This document shows, one piece after another, positions 1 through 12,715 of a DNA stretch of 64,000 nt (its first letter is position 1; each line of letters starts with the position of its first letter). This DNA comes from Chrysoporthe austroafricana (Eukaryota > Ascomycota > Sordariomycetes > Diaporthales > Cryphonectriaceae): positions 1,240,001 to 1,304,000 of the forward strand of contig JYIP02000010.1 of NCBI GenBank assembly GCA_001051155.2, given 5' to 3'. Below the pieces are notes generated by a model. It did not search any database. It saw nothing but the letters and a program-made list of their open reading frames with translations, and was not told the DNA's origin. The position numbers and the translations under genes were made by a program.

Positions 1-1933
1 AAATAATTAAAGCAAAATAACTGGATATTTAAGCATATAAAAGTCGAATACTTTATTTATAAGCTTATATTATAAGAACTTTTCCAGAGCATCCCGTTCT
101 AGAATAGCGAATATAAATTTCAAGAAAACGGAAAGATTAATTACTTATACTTTTATTATTACGAACTTGCTTAAATATATTATATTTATTATAACTGCTA
201 AATATATTTTAATGAGAAAGTTAAATATAATTGGTTCCTAATTAAAGAATGGGATTAATTAATCCAATATATTATAAAATCCCGAAGAAAATACAGAAAA
301 GTCTTGCATATTAAGAATAATAACGCTTATATTGAACTATTTAATAATTATCCGTAGAAATGCATTCAAAGAAAAACGATATAGGAACAATGCTATATTA
401 TAGCATATTCTATTTATATGCAAAATAAGGCTAAAGAATAGCATAGATTGCAAAAAGCTGAGAAAACGAAATAGTATAGCTAAAGCTAAGCAAGAAAGCT
501 AGCAAAGCAAGTAGCAAAAAAAGCCCAGAATACCTTAAAAAAGAAGGATTGCTTATAATGGATAGCAGCCGATTAGGATTATAAGGTCCTTATGCGCAAT
601 TATTAAAGAGAACGAAAAATATATTATATTAGATATATATATTAACGGGCAACGATATAGCGCACTTTTGAATAATAGCGCATAAAGAAATTTTATGTTG
701 CTAGAAGTCGTTAATAGGGAACGAATTCCCTAAATGCAAAAAAGGATTTCTATAGATTTAATATTATAAAAAGAAAAGCGGTTATATATAACTTTAATAT
801 AATTAATACGGAAATTAATTACTTATTTATTTCGATTTAAAGCCTTATAGTAAATACTATTTTCGATATTATAAATACGGCATAGCATAAAATAATCTTA
901 AGAATACTTTAGCTTAAGAAATATAACTTTTAAATCGATTGGATTATTAACTAGATTTTATAAAAATAAGCTATACTTATTAAAAGGATTGCAATTAGCG
1001 GAAAAAGGAAAATCCTAATTACTAAAGATAATATCGGAAATATGCGCTTAAATAAGCTTAAATATACTCTTAAAGCAGAAGGATTTATTAAAATATAAAG
1101 AAAGGTTATAAATATTTCGAACTTATAAATATAAATTAAAAATAAATTAAAAATTCAAGCGACTAGCAATTAGCGGAAGATTAATTCAATATAAAGCGTT
1201 ATAAAATTATATAAGCTATAAAACTATAAAAAAATACCGTTTCCAAAATAATAAATATAAAGAGATTACGGAAAAAGATTCAGATTAATAAATAATAAAT
1301 ATTCAAAACTACCGAAAATTAAGCCTTGTAAATAATAATAGGAAACGAAAAAAGCAAAGTACGCTTAATAATACCTTTTATTCTTCCAAATTTCAGAAAA
1401 CGAAAAAAGATTATTACTTAAACTTAAAAATATATTAAAAAAATATTATAAATTCAAGAAACTATAGCAAAAGAAATTCGATATTAGCTTATTAGAATAC
1501 GGCTTTTATAATTATAAAATCTTATTAAAAGAAAGAATTAAATTATAGAATTATTTTATTTATAAGTTTAATTAAGCAAAGCTCGAAATATTTAAAGAAT
1601 ATATTAATAAGAATTTGAAAAGAAGCTATATACGAAAATTACAATTATTTGCAAAATATTCAATCTTATTTATATTTAAGAAAAACGGCAAGCTATAATT
1701 TTGCGTAAATTACCGATAGCTTAATAATATTACGATTAAAAATTGCTATTTTCTATTCTTAATAAAAGAAATATAAAATCGCTTAATCGGAATAAATTGG
1801 TTTATTATATTTGATTTCAAAAAAGGATATTATTATATCCGGATTAAAAAAGATAATATTTGAAAAACGGCTTTCAGAATTCGTTACAAATACTTTAAAT
1901 ATATAATCTTACCTTTTAAACTTATTAATGCAT

Positions 1934-2348
1934 TATTATGAACCAACATACAGAAGGACAAACCCTGACCTAGGGCCAAATCAAGAGAATGAAAATACGT
2001 ACCCCGCAAAGATTACGTAAGCCAGGGTTAGGGTTATCAGAGCTCAACCAGGCTTACCGGGGCTCGATAAGCAGCCATAAGCCCCGATAAGCAGCAATAA
2101 GCCAAGGACTAAAAAAACATGGATATATAAGGCTGGAAGAACTATCGGCTAGATAATTAAATAGGACTTTCAGTTATCAATCTAAATATCAATTGGACCC
2201 TACCATTGATAGCCATATTGGCTTATAAACCTTGCAATACTCAGTAAATTCGTCCTGAAGCTCAAGACAGTACTTGGTATCGCTTTTATTAGCATAAAAC
2301 CCTTTATCCTTACAGCCTATCTAAGGATTTGCTACAGCATTTATAACA
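1934..2348 (+). repeat. A-1 5' LTR
   Basis: Begins TATTATGAACC and ends TTTATAACA, a mutated TG...CA pair with inverted ends TGTTATGAAC/GTTCATAACA. Contains AGGGTTAGGGTTA near 2,024 and a TATA-like ATATATAAGG near 2,122. Confidence 0.9.
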
Positions 2349-2389
2349 TTTTAACGATTCTTATTCAAGATCGGTTCAGTATATACCCC

Positions 2390-3320
2390 TTAAGCAATAT
2401 TTAGGATACAATAGCGCCCCAAACCCTATCCTTATCCAATAATCAGGCTTTCTAGGAAAAGGTCCCAGTTATCCTTACTAACGAACAATTCCAATAACAG
2501 AATGTGATATTGTACTAGCAGCTTGAGGAAGTCAAGAACGAAGTTATCCGCTTCAATGCCTTTTAGCAGGCCAGGGCTTTCAAGCTTGACAAGCCTAGCC
2601 CGTACAAAAGCATTCGGGAAGACTTCCAGGCCTTTTTAATATAACTCAAGGCTTATTTCAAGCATTATGGAACCCAGTTTAAGACTACTTATAACAAGAT
2701 CGATTTCGCGAGAAGTCGCCTTGAAAGAACGGCGTTCCAGTAGTGGGAGCTAACCTTTCGCGATTATTTGGATAATAGCGAGGAATTTCGCTCGGAAGAT
2801 ACCAAGCGCGTCTTCTAGCGCTATGCCAATTTCGAATCAGCTCTTACCAAGACTTTTGGAGATCCGGATGAATAACGAATTGCGGTACGGCAGCTAGAGG
2901 CATTTCGATAAACCGGTTCGGCTGCGGACTATACGGCGAAATTCCGGCAGATCGTTGCCTACTTTGATTACGAGAACGAACCCCTTATAGATGCTTACTA
3001 TGCAGGACTCAAAAAGGAAATCAAGGATGAACTTTATAAGGAAGACTGACCCGAGGAGCTTAGTAAGTTTATTAATAAGGCAGTCCGTATTAATAACCGA
3101 CTATACGAATAATGGCAATAACGGCAGAAAAATCATAGTACTTTCTCGCGGTATCAGCCAAATACTGGAAAGCGCAGGTTCTAGTATAAGGGCAAGAATA
3201 GTACGGCCTATTCGGGCATTATATACGCTAAGCTTATAGAACTAGATACCCTCGTATGCGAATAACGCAAGGGGGTTACTTGTTATAATTGCGGCAAGAA
3301 AGGTTATATCGCTTGCAATT
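2390..3320 (+). pseudogene. A-1 gag remnant (capsid and zinc knuckle)
   Basis: The region aligns by eye with gag of A-2 (25,395-26,340) and A-3. Near 3,277-3,320 a CYNC..KKGY....N stretch is a CCHC zinc knuckle (C-x2-C-x4-H-x4-C) in which the His codon has become Tyr (CAC/CAT to TAT), as RIP would do. No intact start codon is seen, and TAA/TAG stops interrupt the frame. The longest surviving open piece is 2,991-3,239. The product would be the nucleocapsid precursor of the retroelement. Confidence 0.7.
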
Positions 3321-4479
3321 ATTAATAGGAATAAAAGAAACGAGAATGGAAGCCAGTCTTAGAAAGATAGCTTAACATTGCTTGGTAACAGGAACCCAAT
3401 TAGCTAGGCAAAAATATCCAATCTAAACAAGCAGCGGACCTTAATTACGGCAGCACTAGCTAGATAGCCTGCTATTAGGATTATTGCATACTGTACCTTT
3501 CGGAAAAGGAAAGCTCAGGATAGTTCTTACGCAAGCCCCAAAAATAATAGCAACTTGCTATGGGCAAGAAAGGTTTATTCTACAATACTGTTATCCGGGA
3601 TAGCGATTCCGATTGCTCTAGTAAAAAACCCTCGCAAAGCAAAGAAGACTTGGGAAAATACCCCTTGAATTACTATCTGGAATGACAATAGAGCAATATA
3701 ATAGAAAAGGAAATTGGCATTATAAGACCGGAATTACCGATACCCAGCATTATTATCGAAGAATCGGCATACCCTGATAGATAACCAGATAACTTACTAA
3801 CTCTAGTCCTTAACGAAGAATTATTAGAAGAAACAGCCTGCTATTAATAAAAGAATTGCCAAAATTGCAACAAATAGATAACCAAATATACGGAAATGGA
3901 ACATATTATTTATAGGCTTACGATAAAGGAACTCTTCCAAAGCATACCATTCCAGAATAGTAGTTGCTTACTTTAAGAAGACGGAAGGATCAGTTACTTA
4001 TACTCTCGCTATTATGAACTTGCCTGGATTAGTTATATTTACTATAACTGCCAGATATATTTCAGCAAGAAAGTTAAATACGATTGGTTTCCGCTTAAGG
4101 AATAGGACCAATTGATCTATCCCGTTACGGAAGAAAGAAGAAAGCACAGGAAAGTCCTGCATATCGAAAACAATAACGCATATATAAGACTATCCGATAA
4201 TTGCCCATAAGCATGCATTAATAGAAAAACCATATAGGGATAATGCTATGTAACTGCATGCTTTATATATATACGGGATAAAGCCAAAGAATGGCATAGG
4301 CTGCAGAAAATCGAGAAGAATCGGCAGCGAAATTACGTTCAAGCAAAAAGGCTGGCATAATAAGCAGCAAAAAGCGCTCAGGATATTCCAAAAGGGAAAG
4401 ATCGCTTGTAATAGGATAATAGCCGATCAGGATTACGAGGTCCCTATATGCCATTACTAAAGGAAATGAGGAGCATATT

Positions 4480-7400
4480 ATTCTAGACGCATATATCAAA
4501 GGATAACAATATAATGCATTACTGGATAGCAGCGCATAAGGAAATTTTATTTCGCCCGAAATCATTAACAGAGAACGAATTCCCTGGACGCAAAAGAAGA
4601 ATTCTTATAAGCTTAATACTATGGAAGGAAAGTCGGTTACGTATAACCTAAATATAATCGATATGGAAACTGATTATTTACCTATCTCGATCCAAAGCCT
4701 TACGATAAACGTTACTTTTGATATTACAGATACGGCATAATATAAGTTGATCTTGGGAATATTTTGGCTTAAGGAATATAACCCTCGAATTGATTGGACT
4801 ACTGGCCAGATCTTATAAGAACAAGCCGTACTTATCGAGAAGGTTGCGATTACTAGCAGAGGAAGAGACTTAATTACTGAGGATAGCATAAGTGAAATGC
4901 GCTCAAATAGGCTTACGAATATCCCTAGAGCAGAAAAGCAAGCCATAATATAGGGAAAGGTTACGATTACCTTGAACTTCTAGACAAAAGTTAAGGACGG
5001 ACTAGGACTATAAACGACTATCGACTAACAGAAATTCGGTTAAGTACGGAATAGCGCAAGAAAATATGGATTATAGAACTATAAAGAAATACAGCTCCTA
5101 TAGTACGAATATGCTAAAAGATAATTCGGCTCGGTACTTGACAGATACCCGAAACTACTAGAAATAGAAAAGCTTAAAAAACAAAAAGCTAGCGAAGCAA
5201 AATATATATAGCGATACCTTATATTCTTACAGATTGCAGAAAACGAAAAAGAACTACTGCCAGACCTCAAAAACGTATTACGGGAATATTACGAATTCAA
5301 AAAACTATAGCAAGGAAGATTCGATAACGGCTTACCCGAATATAGCCCTTTTGACTATAAGATCCTACTAAAAGAAGGGATAAAGCTATAGAACTACCCT
5401 ATCTATAAGCTCGATCAAGCAAAACTCAAAGCACTTAAAGAATATATCGACGAAAACTTTAAGAAAGGCTATATACGGAAATCACGATTACCCGCGGGAT
5501 ACCCAATCCTGTTCGTTTCAAAGAAAAACGGCAAATTACGATTTTGCATGGACTATCGGCAATTTAACGATATTACAATCAAGAATCGCTATCCCCTGCT
5601 ATTAATAGGAAAAATGCGAGATTGTCTGATAGGAGCAAAATGGTTTACTATTCTGGACTTCAAAGAAGGATACTATTATATCCGGATCAAAGAAAATAAT
5701 ATTTGGAAAACAGCATTCAGGACCCGTTACGGACATTTCGAATATATAATCTTACTTTTTGGATTAATTAACGCGCTTGCATCCTTCCAAGAAATGATTA
5801 ACGATATTTTCCGCGAATACTTGAATATTATTATTATTATCTACTTTGACAATATCTTTATTTATTCCAAAAACCTCGCATTATACAAATAGCATATACG
5901 ATAAGTATTCCGAACGTTATAAGATAACAAATTCCTTATAAAACTAAGCAAATGCTAGTTTTACTAATAGGAAGTCGATTATTTGGGCTATATTATCAAA
6001 CCAGGATAGATTAGCATGCAGAAAAATAAGGTCCAAGCAGTAAAAGAATGGCCTATACCAGAAAAGACTAAAGAAGTCAGAACATTTTTCAGCTATGCTA
6101 ACTTCTATCGGCAATTCATTCGAGATTATAGCAAGATCGTACGATTATTTACGAATCTTATAAAGAAGGATTGTAAATTTGAATGGACTTAAGAAATTCG
6201 AAAAGTATTTGACGAAATCAAAGAACGAGTTATATCAGAACCCATATTTTGCGAAGCGGATTCAGACAAACTATTCGAAATCGAAACCGATATATTAGAC
6301 TATGCATTTGGCGGACAATTAGGCTAACGAAATAATTAGAGACGTCTCAAGATAGTAAGCAACTTCTCAAAAAAGTTAAATAGCCCGGAATTCAATTATA
6401 GCATTCCAGATAAAGAATTAATAGCAATTATCAAAACATTCGAAAAATAGCAATATTACTTAATCGGAACTAAATACTAGATAATAATATATTCAGATTA
6501 CAAAAACCTAATAACGTTTATAATAACAAAAGTCTTGAACAAATAACAAGTCAGATAGGCAGAATTCCTTTCGCAATTCGATTTAAAAATCATATATTGC
6601 AAAAAATCAGAAAACGGCAAAGCAAATGCCCTTAGCAAACGAGCAGATTACTAGGATACGGAACCCAAAGAATTACAGAATATTTTCAGGCAAAACAAAA
6701 ACGGCAATCTTATAAGCGAAGCAAGAGAACTCAATACGATTATCAGAATCGAGAATCAAAAAAGAAAACCTGAGAATATAATTCCCGAAAAATAAAACGA
6801 ATATATCAAGACCATATATAACGTACTAGCATATAGTTATCAAAGAATTAAAGCCATTTACGAAAGAATTAAGAGATACTGGAACTTACTAGGGCTTAGA
6901 CGAAAAATCGAAAGAATCTTACGAGAATGCGATAGCTGCAGGAAGAATAAGATTGAATATTACAAGCCCTATAGATTGCTCCAATTATTCCCGGTTCCGG
7001 AAATAATTTGGCAATCCATTAGCTGGGACTTTATTACTAAACTACTTCTCTTACGAGAACCCTTAATTAGAATGCAATACGACAGCATTTTAATAATGGT
7101 TTGCAGATTAAGCAAGTACGTTTACTTCCTATTATATAAGGAAAGCAGTATAGCAAAAGAACTCGCATATACATTCCTCAGAACGGTTATAGCCAATTAC
7201 AGCATGCCTAAAGAAATCATTTCCGATAGAGATAGAAAGTTTGTATCAAACTTCTGGACTTTATTTACGAAGCTATTCGGAATATAACAGAGAATATCTA
7301 TAGCATTCTATCCACAAACAGACGGACAAACAGAGAAAACTAACCAGATTATCAAGCAATATTTACAATATTACGTAAACTACAAGCAGGATAACTGGGT

Positions 7401-8010
7401 CGACCTCTTACCCCTAGCGCAATTTGCATATAATAGCGCAAATACAAGCACGATAAAGAAATTGCTATTTTACGCATTCTATAGCTATAACCCGACAGCC
7501 TACTATGACGAGATACCAGGAGCAAACGCAGAAGCTGCAGAAAGACGAATCAGAAGAATCAAGAAAGTTCAGAAAGAATTCCAGAAGGAATTGAAGTTCG
7601 TACAAGAAAGAATGACGAAATATGCCAATTCCAAAAGGATCGAGAGACCAATCCTACAAGAAGGGGATAAAGTCTACCTTATTCGACAGAAAGAATACAT
7701 TAAAACAATAAGACCCTCTTACTTACTGGATTACAAGAAATTGGGATTATTCAAAATCCTAAGGAAAATCTCAAATGTCAATTTCGAACTCGCGCTATTC
7801 CATGGAATAAGAATCCATCCGGTATTCCATATCTCGCTTTTCGAACCAGTACTAAGAATAACCAAAATAGACAGAAGCATTCAAGTCGAGAGTAACGAGC
7901 CAGAATACGAAATCGAACGAATTTTCAGATATTGCGAACCAAATTACGATCCCGAATACTTCGTTAAATAGAAAGACTACTTGGCAAATAAAAATTCGTA
8001 AGAACCCAAA
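4480..8010 (+). pseudogene. A-1 pol remnant: protease, RT, RNase H, integrase, chromodomain
   Basis: An LLDSSA protease-like motif lies near 4,510. The RT (about 5,440-5,960) retains the FDxKxGYYxIRI-type palm segment, but its YxDD box reads YFDN, so a catalytic Asp is lost. RNase H remnants lie around 6,230-6,660. The integrase keeps WDF (near 7,025), SDRDRKF (near 7,223) and TEKTNQ (near 7,330), the three positions of the D,D-35-E triad. The open stretch 7,462-7,971 holds the integrase C-terminus with a HPVFHISLFEP block and the start of a chromodomain. The chromodomain Trp after FVK is TAG here but TGG in A-2 (30,977). Chromodomains in this position are typical of chromoviruses and direct integration to heterochromatin. 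Confidence 0.85.
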
Positions 8011-8107
8011 TCCAACTTACAAAATATATTTCGAGTATTAGCAGATTACCTAGATAAATAATAACGGAAAGGAATAAGCATATGAAGATTCCACTTACCC
8101 GAATTAC

Positions 8108-8655
8108 TTAGGAAAACCGCCCGGATCCAGAATAAGAACTAGCCTTACCCAAAAAACCAGATTAGTCCATTACAGAATTACTTATACTTACGGAATTCCA
8201 GTCAAAACCATTAAAAGAAGGATCTGCAACCGCAGCTGCAAACTCTTCGGAAATTACTGCTTATATCTCGACGGCCATACGATTACGCTCTTCCTCTTCT
8301 AGACCTTAATTTACCAACTTTATCCCTTTCTCCTAGAAGAAGCGGCGCTATTTCTTTAGCCGTGCAAGACGAGCTAAGGATTCGGTTATGCAGGACTGAA
8401 GCTCGAAAAGCCGCCCTTCTTCCTTAACCTTACGACTATCAATCCGGGACAATTTATCAGTAACTCGTAATATTATAACAGGATTAGGAAGAAGAATGAG
8501 AAGAGCAAGAAGAAGGAAAAAGGGAACCTACAAGACGATAATAGAACCCATCTAGTATCGCAAGAACGCTCCCGTTTCGTACAATTAGAATAACTCTTAA
8601 CCCTATCCACTATATGATACGATAAGCCCTTTTTAAGACAGAGCGAATAAGGCAT
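8108..8655 (-). pseudogene. A-1 copy of antisense spliced C6-like gene
   Basis: On the minus strand, ATG at 8,655 opens MPYSLC and a Cys/Tyr-spaced N-terminus. Then comes an intron-like segment 8,531-8,473 (donor GTAGGT; acceptor TAG mutated to TAA) and a second exon to TAA at 8,110-8,108. Exon phase agrees with the three other copies. The upstream in-frame region stays open past the ATG, so the true start may lie further upstream. The best-preserved copy is at 49,373-49,914, where the protein is described. Confidence 0.6.
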
Positions 8656-8851
8656 AATTTCGTATTCTCGAGACTCGATAAACGAAAATCGCTTAAGGCA
8701 GGCAAGACTCTTGGAAAAAAGAGTAAACGAGAAATTACGAGACTTGCCGACTTTGTAAGATATCTCAATAAGGAAGGTACGATAAGAAACCTGCCGAACA
8801 AGGATATTTACAAAACATTATTGGGAATAATAACCGATAGAAAAAGGATGA
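8656..8851. other. Spacer between antisense ORF and A-1 3' LTR
   Basis: Contains an open continuation of the antisense frame (no clear ATG) and the polypurine tract at about 8,837-8,851. No separate gene is supported. Confidence 0.5.
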
Positions 8852-9266
8852 TATTATGAACCAATATACAGAAAGACAAACCCCGACTTAAGGCCAAATC
8901 AAGAGAATGAAGATACGTACCCCGCAAAGATTACGTAAGCCAGGGTTAGGGTTATTAGAGCTTAACCGGGCTTACCGGGGCTCGATAAGCAGCCATAAGC
9001 TCCGATAAGTAGCGATAAGCCAAGGACTAAAAAAATATGGATATATAAGGCTGGAAGAACTATCGGCTAGATAATTAGATAGGACTTTCAGTTATTAATC
9101 TAAATATCAATTGGACTTTACTATTAATAGCCATATTGGCTTATAAACTTTGCGATACTTAGTAAATTCGTCCTGAAGCTCAAGATAGTACTTGGTATCG
9201 CTCTTATTAGCATAAAACCCTTTGTCCTTATAGCCCATTTAAGGATCTGCTGCAGCGTTTATAACA
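8852..9266 (+). repeat. A-1 3' LTR
   Basis: Same length and near-identical sequence to 1,934-2,348, including the telomere-like motif. Followed immediately by the TSD TGCAT. Confidence 0.9.
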
Positions 9267-11565
9267 TGCATTTGTATTTTTCCAAGAAATAATTAATAGC
9301 GTTTTCCGCAAATATTTAAATACTATTATTATTATTTATTTCAATAATATTCTTATTTATTTAAAAGATTTCGAATTATATAAGCAATATATACGATAAA
9401 TATTTCAGATTTTGCAAAATAATAAGTTTTTTATCGAATTAAGCAAATATTATTTTTATTAATAGAAAATTAATTATTTCGGCTATATAATAAAGCTAGA
9501 GAAAATTAGCATATAGAAAAATAAAATCCAAATAGTAAAAGAATAGCTTATATTGAAAAAAATTAAAGAAATTAAAGTATTTTTTGAATATGCTAATTTT
9601 TATTAATAATTCATTCGGAATTATAATAGAATCGTACGCTTTCTTACAAATTTTACTAAAAAGAATTGAAAGTTCGAATAAACTTAAGAAATATAAAAAG
9701 CATTCGATAAAATCAAAAAACGAATTATATTAAAACTTATATTCTATAAAGCAGATTTAAATAAGCTATTTGAAATCGAAACCGATATATCAGATTTTGC
9801 ATTCGGAAAATAATTTGGATAACGAAATAACTAAAAACATTCCAGAATTATAAGCAATTTTTCGAAAAAGTTAAATAGCTTAGAACTCAATTATAGCATT
9901 TCAAATAAAAAGTTAATAGCAATTATTAAAGCATTCGAAAAATAATAGCATTATTTGATCGGAATAAAATATTAGATTATAATACATTCTAATTATAAAA
10001 ACTTAATAATATTTATAATAATAAAAGTTTTGAATAAACGATAAATTAAATAAATAGAATTCCTTTTACAATTTAATCTGAAAATTATTTATTATAAAAG
10101 ATTGGAAAATAACAAAGCAAATGCATTTAACAAATAATCAAATTACCAAAATATAAAACTTAAAGAGTTTCAAAATATCTTTTGGCAAAATAAAAATAGT
10201 AACCTTATAAACGAAATTAGAGAATTTAATATAATTATTAAGATTTCTAATAACGAAAAGAAATTAGGAAATATAATCTTTGAAAAATAAAACGAATATA
10301 TTAGAATTACGCATAATATACTAGTATATAGCTATTAAAGAATTAGAGCTATATACGAAAGAATTAAAAGATATTGGAATTTTCTAGGATTAAGAAAAGA
10401 AATTGAAAGAATTTTACGAAAATGCAATAGCTATAAGAAAAACAAAATCGAATATTATAAGCCTTATAAATTATTCTAATTATTCCTTATTTTAGAAACA
10501 GTTTAATAATCTATTAGTTAGGATTTTATTATTAAGCTATTTTTTTTATGAAAACTTTTAATTAAAATGCAATACGATAGCATTTTAATAATAGTTTGCA
10601 AATTAAATAAATATACTTATTTCCTCTTATATAAAAAAAAGTAATATAGCAAAAGATTTCGCATATATATTTTTTAAAACAATTATAGCCAATTACGATA
10701 TGCTTAAAGAAATTATTTCTGATAGAAATAGAAAATTTATATTAAACTTTTGGACTTTATTTATAAAATTGCTTGAAATATAGCAAAAAATATTTATAGC
10801 ATTTTATTCGTAAACGAATAGATAAATAAAGCGAATAAACTAAATTATTAAATAATATTTACAATACTATATAAATTATAAATAAAATAATTAAGTCGAT
10901 TTGCTATTATTAATATAATTTATATATAATAATGCAAATACAAGCATAATAAAGAAATTGCTATTTTACGCATTTTACGGTTATAACCTAATAGCTTATT
11001 ATAATAAATTATTAAAAGCAAATGCAAAAATAGCGGAAAGACGAATTCGCAATATTAAAAAGATCTAAAAAGAATTTCAGAAAGAACTGAAATTCGTATA
11101 AGAAAAAATAGCGAAATATACTAATTCCAAAAAGATTGAAAGACTAATCCTATAAAAAAGGGATAAAGTCTATCTTATTCGGCAAAAAAAGCATATTAAA
11201 ATAATAAGACTTTCTTATTCGTTAAATTATAAAAAGCTTAGCCTTTTCAAAATCTTAAAAAAAGTTTCAAATATCAATTTCGAATTCGTATTACCCTATA
11301 AAATAAGGATTTACCCAGTATTCCATATTTCGCTTTTCGAATTAATATTCAAAATAACCAAAATAGATAAATTAATACAAGTCGAAATTAATAAACTAGA
11401 ATATAAAATCGAACGAATTCTCAAATACTGAAAACTAACCAAGTATAAGGAATACTTAATTAAATAGAAAGGATATTATTCGAATGAAAACAGCTAAGAA
11501 CCAGTTAATAATTTAAGAAATGTATAATAAATACTCAAAAAATACTAGGAAAAGCAATTAATTAA

Positions 11566-12087
11566 TTAGCTAAAAAAACGATTAAAAAAACCCGGTACGA
11601 TCTTATACTTTATAAACAAATTAATAATAGACTAATCGATATCTGAATTAAATTATTGCAAAGCAATATTCAAGTCGAAATTTTCGGGAAAAAGACTTTC
11701 GGGAACTAAGGGTTCCGTAGCATAACGCTCGGCTTCGGCTTTATAACGCTTTTCCTTAGCTTTTTCCGCTTCTAACCTTTTCAATTTTTCGATATTATCG
11801 ATTCCCTAGCGGATAGCCCGCATTATTTTATTATACTATTCGCATTTCAACTTTCGCTAACGAAAAATGCGAGCATTTAATGCTATCGCTTCTTCTTTTA
11901 TAGCTTTAAGTTCGGTTTCAAATTGCCAGTACTTAACTGTAATACGGTTTAGCTAGGCAGGAAAGAAGCCTTGAATATCGCAATTTGCAAAACCCAAGCG
12001 AATATAAAACGAATAACGGGAAAATTTAGAATTTAGCAAACGATATTCCTTTTTCAACCCGTAAGATTTGCAATAAGAATAAGGCAT
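11566..12087 (-). pseudogene. Antisense C6-cluster-like ORF of family B element
   Basis: Read on the minus strand, an ATG at 12,087 opens a 174-codon frame ending at TAA (11,566-11,568), broken only by a few TAG/TAA codons. The N-terminus begins MPYSYC and has Cys and Tyr spaced like a mutated cysteine cluster. Further on comes a Lys/Glu-rich coiled-coil-like stretch (LKRLEAEKA). Near the C-terminus is a conserved PESLFPE block followed by an Asp-rich segment. Relatives in the same position and orientation are at 16,980-17,489 and 22,452-22,961, both 170 codons. Such short Cys-cluster/coiled-coil hypothetical proteins are, from memory, common in Pezizomycotina genomes. The function is unknown. 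It lies between pol and the 3' LTR, opposite to gag-pol. Confidence 0.55.
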
Positions 12088-12277
12088 AAGCACGATTAAC
12101 CCAAATAATGCTACGGTACGGAAAAGGGAAGCTTTCTATTTAGCCTTAAGAAATTTCGATATCCGGGAATTAATAACTTTGCTAATTATCTTAATTAAGA
12201 AATTATAATAAATATAGAATAAATCTGAAAAGCTTATAGAGAATTATTAAAAATAACAATTAATAGGAAAAGGATAA

Positions 12278-12715
12278 TATTATAACTTAATAGGAAAGCC
12301 AGAATATATAGTACGGGAAAAGAGCTAGCAAAGCACTTTACTAACAAATTCTACTTACGAAATCCCTTATACCTATTTACGTAACTAAAAGGTTAGGGTT
12401 AACCCGGATCGATAGAATCGGTATCGATTCTGGAAAATCGAAAAGCTTAGCGCAAAAGCCTATCGATTCAGAAATGAAAAGCTAAATATTTAAAGATAAA
12501 GCATTTATTAAATAGATTATTATAGCTTTTCAATTGTAAATTTAAATACCGCTTAAACCTTATTATATTTTCAAGTAATAGCCTTTAAGCTTATAAATAT
12601 TGTAATTATTTATTAAACGTATTTCGGTATTCAAAGCTATATTTAATATCGCTTTTACTAATATAAACCTTTTAACTTTATAGTTTATTTCAAGATTGCT
12701 ATAGCATTTATAATA
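12278..12715 (+). repeat. Family-B 3' LTR, 438 bp
   Basis: Starts TATTATAAC (mutated from TGTTATAAC) right after a purine tract, and ends GCATTTATAATA. It is homologous, in inverted orientation, to 15,589-16,026, which has the same length. It contains a GGTTAGGGTTA motif near 12,391. Confidence 0.75.

Larger units (their letters stand above)
1934..9266 (+). mobile_element. Family-A Ty3/gypsy chromovirus A-1, full length, TSD TGCAT
   Basis: Two 415-bp LTRs (1,934-2,348 and 8,852-9,266) flank gag-pol. The 5 bases on each side (1,929-1,933 and 9,267-9,271) are both TGCAT, a clean target-site duplication. Domain order is gag, protease, RT, RNase H, integrase, chromodomain, which is Ty3/gypsy order. 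The purine tract before the 3' LTR (GATAGAAAAAGGATGA) is the likely plus-strand primer. Directly after the 5' LTR I see no TGG-starting tRNA primer site. It is inactivated by RIP, but mutated less than its host element. Confidence 0.93.
1..12715 (+). mobile_element. Old Ty3/gypsy chromovirus, plus strand, RIP-degraded, interrupted by A-1
   Basis: The element enters from the left edge and ends with a 3' LTR at 12,278-12,715. Bases 1-1,933 and 9,267-11,565 carry gag-pol remnants full of TAA/TAG stops. When A-1 and one copy of its TSD are ignored, the reverse transcriptase reads on across 1,933/9,267. Its integrase and chromodomain remnants (about 10,300-11,480) line up with those of A-1 and A-2. 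An antisense ORF lies at 11,566-12,087. The 5' end is outside the window. It is older than A-1 because A-1 sits inside it and because its stop density is higher. Confidence 0.8.
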
